Shown here: positions 55,470-64,000 of the stretch, in pieces
How the letters are laid out: each line of letters starts with the position of its first letter
Position numbering within the stretch: position 1 is the first letter of the stretch
Origin: Pseudopithomyces maydicus
Lineage: Eukaryota; Ascomycota; Dothideomycetes; Pleosporales; Didymosphaeriaceae
Reading direction: 5' to 3'
Assembly: GCA_026873275.1 (NCBI GenBank)
Contig: JANTUC010000011.1
Location: 868,001-932,000, forward strand
DNA: 64,000 bases
The notes under the pieces: model-generated
What the model saw: the letters and a program-made list of their open reading frames with translations, nothing else
What the model was told of the DNA's origin: nothing
Databases searched by the model: none
Made by a program: the position numbers and the translations under genes

Positions 55470-58400
55470 ATGGCCTACGATCGGGATCCAGGGCTCAACA
55501 TGGCCCTCGAGCTGCAGGACGGCTATGTCTGCTTCGGCCAGAGCTTCGGCGCTGACAAGAGCATTGCCGGAGAGCTCGTCTTCCAGACCGGTATGGTCGG
55601 TTATCCTGAGTCCATCACTGACCCCTCGTACCGCGGCCAGATCCTCGTCATCACCTTCCCGCTTGTCGGCAACTATGGCGTGCCCTCGCGCGACGACATG
55701 GACAGCCTGCTCAAGGATCTGCCTGCCCACTTCGAGGCCCGCGAAATCCACATTGCTGGCTTGGTCGTGGCCACGTACGCCGGAGAGGAGTACTCCCACC
55801 ACCTGGCCACCTCGTCGCTGGGCACTTGGTTGAAGGAGCAGGGCGTGCCCGCCATCACTGGTGTCGACACACGAGCCCTCACCAAGCGCATCCGCGACGA
55901 GGGCAGCATGCTCGGCCGTCTTCTCCAGAGGACTCAGACTGAGACCCTGGCCGACCCCCAAGCCGATTTCGACTGGACCTCCGACTTCGCAACCGTCGAG
56001 TGGCTGGATCCCAACAAGAAGAACCTGGTGGCTGAAGGTAATTCTCCCATGTCCCAATCTAGCCCTGTGTGCTAATCAGCTCTCCTTAGTATCCACCACC
56101 CACCCGAAAATCTACTCTCCCGATCCATCTACAGCACTCAAGCACCCCTCGGGTCGTACAGTGCGTGTTCTCTGCGTCGACGTGGGGTTGAAGTATAACC
56201 AATTGCGATGTCTCGTCCGAAGAGGTGTCGAGGTCGAAGTTGTACCTTGGAACTACGACTTCCCTAAGCTCGCCGGTACCGAATATGATGGCCTATTCAT
56301 CTCCAACGGTCCTGGAGACCCAGCCATGATGAAGGACACAATTGAGCATATCAAGTCTGCCATGGCTGAAGCTAGGACCCCCATATTCGGTATCTGTCTA
56401 GGCCACCAGCTGCTCGCCAGAGCTGCCGGCGCTGAGACAGTCAAGATGAAGTTCGGTAACCGTGGGCACAACATTCCTTGCACCAACATGCTCTCTGGCC
56501 AGTGCCATATCACATCTCAGAACCATGGGTATGCAGTCAACTCAAAGACGCTTCCCACCGACTGGGAGGAGCTCTTCGTCAATGCCAATGACGGCAGCAA
56601 CGAGGGCATACGACACACATCCAAGCCCTACTTCAGTGTCCAGTTCCACCCCGAGCACACCCCCGGTCCGCGAGATACTGAATACCTTTTCGATGTCTTC
56701 ATCAGCACCATCCAAAAATCCATTGACAACCCCCAGCTGTTGTCCCGCCCCGTCGAGTTCCCAGGTGGTTCGGCCGAAGAAAATAGACGTTTGTCTCCAC
56801 GCGTCAACGTCCAAAAGGTGCTTGTGCTCGGCAGTGGTGGCTTGAGCATCGGCCAGGCTGGAGAATTTGATTACTCCGGAAGCCAATGTATCAAAGCTTT
56901 GAAAGAAGAGGGCATCTATACCATCTTGATCAACCCCAACATCGCTACCATCCAGACCTCAAAAGGCTTGGCAGACAAGGTTTACTTTCTGCCAGTCACA
57001 GCCGAGTTCGTCCGCAAGGTCATCCAAAAGGAACAACCGGATGGTATCTATGTCACCTTTGGCGGTCAGACCGCTCTCCAGGTTGGCATCCAGCTCAAGG
57101 ACGAGTTTGAAGGTCTCGGTGTAAAGGTTCTCGGCACACCCATCGACACCATCATCACTACTGAGGACCGCGAACTCTTTGCTCGCAGTATGGAGTCAAT
57201 TGGCGAGAAGTGCGCCAAGTCAGCTTCTGCCAGCTCCGTTGATGAGGCCATGGAGGTGGTCAAGGACATCGGCTTCCCGGTCATTGTCCGGGCTGCCTAT
57301 GCTCTTGGTGGACTGGGCAGTGGATTCGCCAATAACGAACAAGAGCTGCTCGACCTTTGCAAAGTCGCATTCGCGGCGAGTCCCCAGGTTCTTATTGAGC
57401 GAAGCATGAAGGGGTGGAAAGAGGTCGAATATGAGGTGGTGCGCGACGCTCGTGACAACTGTATCACTGTGTGCAACATGGAGAACTTCGATCCTTTAGG
57501 TATCCACACTGGAGACTCTATTGTCGTGGCTCCGTCACAGACGCTCTCGGATGAAGACTACAACATGCTCCGGACAACCGCAGTCAACGTCATTCGGCAC
57601 CTCGGCGTCGTTGGAGAGTGCAACATCCAGTACGCATTGAACCCCTTTTCGCGCGAGTACTGCATCATTGAGGTCAACGCTCGTTTGTCCCGCTCTTCTG
57701 CGCTTGCTTCGAAGGCCACAGGCTACCCATTGGCGTTTGTTGCGGCCAAGCTGGGTTTGAACATTCCGCTGAACGAAGTATCCAATTCTGTCACCAAGGT
57801 TACATGCGCTTGCTTCGAGCCATCGCTTGATTATGTGGTTGTCAAGATCCCGCGCTGGGACTTGAAGAAGTTCACTCGTGTGTCGACACTACTTGGATCT
57901 TCTATGAAGAGTGTGGGTGAGGTCATGAGCATTGGCCGCACTTTTGAAGAAGCCATACAGAAGGCCATTCGCTCTATCGACCCGAACAACCTTGGGTTCA
58001 ATGAGACTGCGGCCTTGATGGGTATTGATCAGGAGCTCCAGACTCCATCTGATCAGCGGTTGTTTGCCATCGCCAATGCTATGAAGGCTGGATACTCCGT
58101 CGACAAGATCTGGGAGATGACCAACATCGACAAGTGGTTCCTGAGCCGACTCAAGGGCCTGAGCGACTTCGAGAAGCTCATGTCCGGCTACAACACGGCA
58201 AGCATCACCAAGCCCCTCATCCGCCGTGCTAAAGAACTTGGCTTCTCTGACCGCCAGCTCGCCAAGTTCTGGGAGACCAACGAGCTTGCTGTCCGCCGCA
58301 CCCGTATCGATGCCGGTATCCACCCTGTCGTGAAGCAGATTGACACTGTCGCCGCCGAGTGTCCCGCCGTCACGAACTATCTTTATTTGACGTACAACGG

Positions 58401-61204
58401 CACTGAGCACGATATCAGCTTCAATGACAACGGGGTGATGGTTCTGGGATCGGGTGTGTACCGTATCGGGTCCTCGGTCGAATTCGATTGGTGCTCTGTC
58501 AGAGCAATCCGCACGCTGCGTGAACAGGGCTTCAAGACAGTCATGGTCAACTACAATCCTGAGACGGTTTCCACAGATTACGACGAGGCTGACCGCCTTT
58601 ATTTTGAGAACATCTCGTTGGAGACTGTTTTGGACATCTACGCGATGGAGAATTCTAGTGGCGTTATCATCTCCATGGGTGGCCAGACTCCAAACAATAT
58701 CGCGCTACCTCTTCATCGCATGAATGTCAAGATCCTGGGTACCTCCCCAGAGATGATTGACAATGCCGAGAACCGCTACAAGTTCTCCCGTATGCTCGAT
58801 CGCATTAATGTCGACCAGCCAGCGTGGAAGGAGCTTACAAGCATTGAGGAGGCCACTGAATTCTGCGACAAGGTTTCTTATCCAGTCCTTGTCAGGCCAT
58901 CGTATGTTCTTTCTGGAGCAGCTATGAACACGGTATACTCTCGGGATGGACTTGCTCAATTCTTGCAACAAGCAGCGGAAGTTTCTCGCGAACACCCTGT
59001 CGTCATCACCAAGTACATCGAAAATGCCAAGGAGATTGAGATGGATGCCGTTGCACGCAATGGTACCATGATCGGTCACTTCATTTCCGAGCATGTTGAA
59101 AATGCCGGTGTTCACTCTGGCGATGCTACACTTATCTTGCCTCCGCAAGACCTTGGTATGTATCAATGTAACTTTGTTCCGGCTATCGATACCCTACTAA
59201 CGGTGCCTGATTAGACCCGGAAACTGTCAAGCAAATTGAGGACGCAACTAAGAAGATTGGCCAGGCTCTCAACATCACGGGACCTTATAACATTCAGTTC
59301 ATTGCGAAGGATAACGAGATCAAGGTGATTGAATGCAACGTTCGCGCGTCCCGCTCCTTCCCCTTTGTCTCCAAGGTCATGGGTGTCGACCTGATCGAGA
59401 TGGCTACCAAGGCAATGGCCGGCCTCCTCTCACCCCATATCCCCCAGTCAATATTCCTGCGGATTATGTTGGTGTCAAGGTGCCTCAGTTCTCCTTCTCT
59501 CGTCTTTCAGGCGCGGACCCTGTCCTTGGTGTGGAAATGGCTTCCACTGGTGAAGTGGCTTGCTTTGGTCGCACCAAATATGAGGCTTACATCAAGGGTC
59601 TCATTGCCACCGGTTTCAGGCTCCCCAACAAGAACATCCTATTGTCTATTGGCTCGTTCAAGGACAAATTGGAAATGCTACCTTCGATCCAGAAGCTGCA
59701 CAAAATGGGCTACAATCTTTTTGCTACTGCCGGGACAGCAGATTATATCCAGGAGCATGGAATCCCAGTCAAGTTCCTGGAAGTACTCGCCAGCAGCGAG
59801 GACGAGCAGAAGCCAGAGTACTCGCTGACTCGCATGTTGTCTAACAACTTGATCGATCTGTACATCAATTTGCCGTCCAACAACCGTTACAGGCGACCGG
59901 CCAACTACATGAGCCGAGGCTATCAGACACGTCGTATGGCAGTGGATTATCAAACGCCGCTGGTAACGAATGTCAAGAACGCCAAGATATTGATTGAAGC
60001 GATTGACCGTCACTATGACCTTGAAATTAGCAAAGTCGACTTCCAGGATTTCTCTCAGCTGTCTGGAGAACATCAAGACCACTCTATGCAATTGAGCCGG
60101 ATCAATCAATCTCTATCTCTCCAGCAGTTACTGGCTAGATCACCATTCAAGGGGAAGCACATAACATCCGTTAAACAGCTCAGCCGCGCCGACCTCCACC
60201 TTCTTTTTACTATCGCACAAGAAATGCGACTTGGTGCTCAAAAGTATGGTTGTCTTGATATCCTCAAAGGTCGCGTCTTGTGTACAATGTTTTTTGAGCC
60301 ATCGACGCGTACATCTGCCTCGTTCGATGCTGCGATGAAGCGCCTTGGTGGAGAAGTCGTCGTCATCAACGAACTAGTGTCTTCCACGCAGAAGGGCGAG
60401 TCTATTGCCGACAGCATTCGTACACTTGGCTGCTACAGCGACGCTATTGTACTTCGTCATCCACAGGAAGAAGCCATTGATATTGCGACCAAATTCTCCG
60501 ACGTACCTGTCATTAATGCAGGCAACGGGAGCCGCGAACACCCTACCCAAGCCATCCTAGACATTTTCACCATCCGCGAAGAACTCGGAACCGTCAACGG
60601 ACTCAACATCACCTTTGTTGGCGATCTCAAGTATGGCCGCACGGTCCACTCTCTCTGCGAGCTCCTTTCTCACTACGACGTTACCATCAACCTGGTGTCT
60701 CCCGAGTCTCTGTGCATTCCTAACAGTGTTCGCGACGCGCTGCAGTCGCGTGGCCAGCTTTCAACTGTTTCGAATGAGCTCACTCCCGAGATTGTAGCGA
60801 AATCGGATGTCTTGTATTGCACCCGGGTGCAGAAGGAGCGGTTCGTAGATTTGGCAAGCTACGAGCGCACCAAGGATGCGTTTGTAATCGACAACAAGGT
60901 ATTGAAGGCGGCGAAGGAGAACATGATTGTTATGCATCCACTCCCGAGGAACAATGAGATTCACGAAGAAGTGGATTTTGACCCAAGGGCAGCGTATTTC
61001 AGACAGGTGAGTCAAGCTCTAGCCCCCGGTCACAAGTGCGTTAGCCTCGCGTGCGTGTTCCCTAGGAACAGTCACGTAGAGGTCGGGTGCTTATACATCC
61101 AATGGCTCCATTGTTCGATGGAGAGGCTTGTGCTAACGGATTTATAGATGAGGTACGGATTGTATACGCGCATGGCTCTCCTTGCTATGGTCATGGCTCC
61201 CTAG
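55470..61204 (+). CDS. URA2: Ura2/PyrABCN-type CPSase-ATCase fusion lacking the DHOase-like domain; one -1 frameshift
   Basis: This protein catalyses the first two steps of pyrimidine synthesis: carbamoyl phosphate from glutamine, then carbamoyl aspartate. Exons 55470-56037, 56090-59155, 59215-61006 and 61148-61204 give about 1827 residues. The glutaminase domain has SNGPGDP, the nucleophile Cys in FGICLGHQ, and HPEH. Two CPSase ATP-grasp halves follow, then the regulatory MGS-like region (GYNLFATAGTADYI). From VDFQ (about 1488) to the ATCase start SPFKGKHI (about 1521) there are only about 33 residues. The ATCase has FFEPSTRTSASF, GNGSREHPTQA and HPLPRN. The inactive dihydroorotase-like domain of 350 residues or more usual in fungi is missing, which explains the length against about 2200. 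The frame breaks near 59419-59430 (one C short at a CC pair). The last intron is 141 nt. Confidence 0.93.
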
Positions 61205-61836
61205 ACGAGATTTACGATTTACACGTTTGACTGGGTCGTCACAATGGTGTTTTGACAAAACTAAAAGCATACATACATTCTATTTCACGGCGTTTTTTGT
61301 CATGGTTTTTCTTTACCTAGGTATAATATAGGTAACTAGAGGTCGTCCCTCGAAAGCATTGGACCGGAGTTTCTGGATCTGATGGTGGTTTTGCTGGTTT
61401 GCATGTAGACATGATTTTGTATGAGCACGAACGACGTAATTTAAACTTTACGTTTACTAGGAAGGGGGAACCTATTTCAATTTTTCGGCGATGGTTTTAT
61501 TTCGATTTCGTCTCTTGGGTATGGTGTTTTGGGCAAGTGGGTCTCGAATATGGTCTGGGCTTGGAACTCTCTTGTAGGACGGTGCACAAAGGAAAGGGCT
61601 AGGCTTGGAAACTGCATTGGGCGGCGTTCTGTGTGTACGATGGATGGAATTTGGCAATGGATTAGGGCACTGTAAGAATACACATGGGTGATTCGGCCGT
61701 CATGATGGCTAAGGGTATGAACATGTTGGCAATGGATGATGGTGGTACATGCACAGGTTGAACAGAACTCAAAAATTCGCTGCTTGTATGCAACCATGTG
61801 CTGGATGATCCCACTGGTCGCATGTGACATTGACAG
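61205..61836. other. Intergenic, tail-to-tail
   Basis: About 0.63 kb between the convergent URA2 and R-SNARE genes. No gene is supported. Confidence 0.45.
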
Positions 61837-62673
61837 CTACCTCCGCAGACATCTCCCCCAGGCTAAGAATGGTCAGCGCAACATGTTCCGTGTAATACAA
61901 TACTTGACTTACCGGGCAATCCGCATCCGAATCCCACGAAGAGATAAATGAGGAAGACGACGACCAAAGCCAGCAATACCATCAGCTTCACATTCTTCCA
62001 CCACATTCGCCTCCTCAGCCCGCGGCTCCTTACGCGGAAGTCCCGGGCTGTGTCGCCCAGGCGACCTGTCTTGTCCACGAGCAGATCTAACCTCTCACCG
62101 CGGTCCAGCACGCGCTCGATGTTCTCGGTCATGATTTCCCTCACGCCTTCGATCTCGCGCTGAGCGGTGCGCAGGGCGTCATCTTTTCCAGATTCGGTGC
62201 CACCGAGATCGACCATCAAGGAGCGCATGGCGCTATTGAACGACGCGCAGCCATAGCTGGGGAGTGTGTTGAAGTCTGTGGACGACGGGTCGAAGGTTTG
62301 GAAGAACTTCTTCTCCAGAGTAGCCAAGAAGCCGAAAGGTATGCGCTGGCCGAGGCTCTTCTCGGCCACGACGAGAAAGGTGAGGCCACCGGCAGAATGC
62401 TGGCTTGCGGGGAGGCTCGAGGGGGACAGGGTGTGATAATGGGCGAAGTACGGCTCGACGTCAAGGGTCTTGTGCTCGGACTGGTCGTGCTTGAGCTTGG
62501 GGAGGATGACAGAGAGGAGAGAGGAAGAATTGCTCGAGGGGCGGGCGGTGTGCTCGGCAAGGACCTTTGTGTTGTGAGCAATGCCCGCGCTGCACGTGGT
62601 CAAAGGCAGTCCTTGTCACTGGCAGGGGAACATACTAGAGGAGCTGGGTCGAACTGCTGGACGAGGAGGCCAT
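61837..62673 (-). CDS. VAMP7-type longin R-SNARE (synaptobrevin family)
   Basis: Exons 62673-62636, 62589-61913 and 61862-61837 give 246 residues. R-SNARE for fusion at endosomal/vacuolar membranes. The longin domain opens LLYAGIAHNTKVLAEH and runs to about residue 140. The SNARE motif (about 150-210, REIEGVREIMTENIERVLDRGERL) carries the central arginine of the zero layer in VLDRGERLD. Residues about 215-235 form the membrane anchor (LMVLLALVVVFLIYLFVGF). The last exon is only 26 nt; spliced reading ends GLPAWGRCLRR, while unspliced reading gives a false longer tail. The longin loop has a Pro/Ser-rich insertion around residues 30-75. Placement as Nyv1-like or VAMP7-like is not settled by sequence alone. 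Confidence 0.9.
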
Positions 62674-63027
62674 TACAGCAGCTATGCTGTGCAGTCGAGG
62701 CTGCAACTTGGAGTGTGGCCGGGTGGGATGCAAGACACAGGTCGAATGGAGATGTGTGTGTTGGGTGGGGGTTGTGGCTGCCTGTCAGAGGTGCTGTGGT
62801 GGTATGCGCTGCCTACCGTAGACGATGTAGCCGTCCAGATGCCCAGGGCGTGTGCAGGCCTGGAGGTGCAGCGCAGGTGCAGCGTCATCCTGTCGCCCAC
62901 GCTAACCGCAGCAGGAAAGGTGCAATCATGGGCCGAGGCCGCACTGATCGCAGCACCTGTGAGCACACTAGCGTGTGCACTGGCATCGCCCTCCGCTTTC
63001 CGCTAAGCAACTTTCTTCACCTACACC
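62674..63027. promoter_or_regulatory. Divergent promoter region of the R-SNARE gene and POP5
   Basis: 354 bp with no recognised element beyond ordinary promoter sequence. Confidence 0.4.
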
Positions 63028-63638
63028 ATGGTGCGCGTCAAGAATCGCTACTTGGTCGCCAGCATTCTATACCCAGCTGCCACCAACACCCCCAAGCATG
63101 GAGATGGCGTGCCCTCCGTCGTGCAGTTCCATGCCCCAACCCCCGACTCGCTACACACCGGCCAGCTCATAAGGCTCATTAGAGACGGCATTGAGATCCT
63201 CTTTGGAGACTATGGCATGGGCATGGCGAACCGCACCCTCAAAGGTCGTCTCCTGCTCTCTCTGCACCCATCAAGGCTAACCATTTGTCTCTAGTCGTAT
63301 ACTGGTCCCCCCCAACCTCGACTGTAATCATTCGCTGCCCTCGCGAGCACTACCAAATGGTATGGGCCGCCCTTACCTTCGTCACCAAGCTTCCGCACCC
63401 AAATCATACCCCCATCGTAATCAAAGTCGTCAGGGTAAGCGGGACTATACGGAAGGCCGAGGAGGAAGTGATCCGAAGGGCCAAAGCCGTCATTAGACGC
63501 GCAAAGGAGGCAGAGGCTAGCAACAAGGATGCCATGATGGAGAGCGTGCTGCAGGCTGTCGAGAAGAGGGACGAGCCTAGAGAAGCCATCCTGGTCGACG
63601 TGAATACGGACGAGGATGACGAGAGCGAGAGTGCTTGA
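63028..63638 (+). CDS. POP5: RNase P/MRP subunit Pop5
   Basis: Exons 63028-63244 and 63295-63638 give 186 residues. Pop5 binds the catalytic RNA of RNase P (tRNA 5' processing) and RNase MRP (rRNA processing). The N-terminus MVRVKNRYLVASILYP and the segment LLFGDYGMGMANRTLKVVYW are family hallmarks, followed by STVIIRCPREHYQMVWAALTFVT. The C-terminal 70 residues are a charged helix and an acidic tail (DEDDESES). The 50-nt intron (GTCGTC...CTAG) restores LKVVYW. The start codon is the ATG at the conserved N-terminus. Confidence 0.94.
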
Positions 63639-64000
63639 ACCGCATTTGCAACTGTCGTGCTACGGTAATTTCTACTCAAGGCGCCCGTCCCAGTCGCATC
63701 CATTCACGAGACCACCGTGATCGTTGCGCATGCACAACAACAAACAATATCCGGCTTCCGTCTTTCCCGCAGTGCTGTGAGCAATAGACTCCAGCTCTAC
63801 CAGCCCCTGGTCGTACTGCACTCGGCCGATTTCTCTTTCGCACCAAATCTCTCATTGGTTTCGCCTCGGTAGCAAAGAGCATGGTGTCGGGATTCCCGAG
63901 AGCCCAGACCCTAGTATCCTAAAGAAGTGGAACAGGTGTCGAGAGCAATTTGTCCAGATTCAAATGCCATCTTCACTCGGCTCAATTTTGGATCACCGGA
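63639..64000. other. Right-edge intergenic sequence
   Basis: 360 bp after POP5. The only open frame is short and unsupported. Nothing else is seen before the window ends. Confidence 0.4.

Noticed and set aside
55398..58410. Long minus-strand open frames across URA2
   Set aside because: They are antisense shadows of strongly codon-biased coding sequence with no family similarity.
63676..63882. Short minus-strand frame at the right edge
   Set aside because: No motif and too short; it may be noncoding or an unrelated upstream leader beyond the window.

Overview
The window is a piece of a filamentous ascomycete (Pezizomycotina) nuclear genome. Introns are mostly 45-60 nt with GT...CTGAC/CTAAC...AG signals, coding density is moderate, and the gene set is typical: GH7 and GH11 secreted cellulase and xylanase, Scc2/Mis4, Iml1 and a fused CPSase-ATCase. 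Very TA-rich, CpG-poor blocks look like repeat-induced point mutation (RIP). A dothideomycete is my guess from the overall flavour; the sequence does not prove it. I saw no tRNA, rRNA, CRISPR array or intact transposon.

Layout. 0-5 kb: a partial Mup1-type methionine permease, a DUF1295/steroid-reductase-like membrane protein and a GH7 cellobiohydrolase with CreA-like sites upstream. 5-10.4 kb: gene-poor, with one orphan coiled-coil protein. 10.4-21.5 kb: conserved housekeeping genes (SCC2, RPA12, LIA1, an unknown, and an ICL/PEP-mutase-family enzyme). 21.5-30.3 kb: an AT-rich accessory stretch with a secreted Ser/Thr-rich protein carrying two repeated C-terminal domains, a UbiA-family membrane enzyme and an SNG1-like protein. 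30.8-48.6 kb: conserved genes (MLH1, NBP35, IML1, a SET protein, BUB3, GPN2, CHM7, NDUFB11/ESSS). 49-54 kb: a GH11 xylanase, a secreted L-asparaginase and two unknown proteins. 55-64 kb: URA2, a VAMP7-type R-SNARE and POP5.

I joined exons by hand, and every complete model closes in frame. Seven genes close only if one extra base is supplied at a single point: SCC2, the tandem-domain secreted protein, SNG1, GPN2, CHM7, the unknown gene at 53.5-54.2 kb, and URA2. All seven events are -1, six of them in homopolymers of 4-6 nt and one at a CC pair. Several of these genes are normally essential, so I read this as systematic homopolymer under-calling in the assembly rather than real gene loss.

The most biologically unusual feature is in URA2. 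The open frame runs from the CPSase/MGS end directly into ATCase through a linker of only about 33 residues. The inactive dihydroorotase-like domain normally present in fungal CAD-like proteins is absent. Other points of interest are a UbiA-family gene whose first coding exon may be only its ATG, a GC-AG intron in the methionine permease, TCACGTGA motifs beside that permease, and two stop-free introns that simple ORF calling would leave inside proteins.
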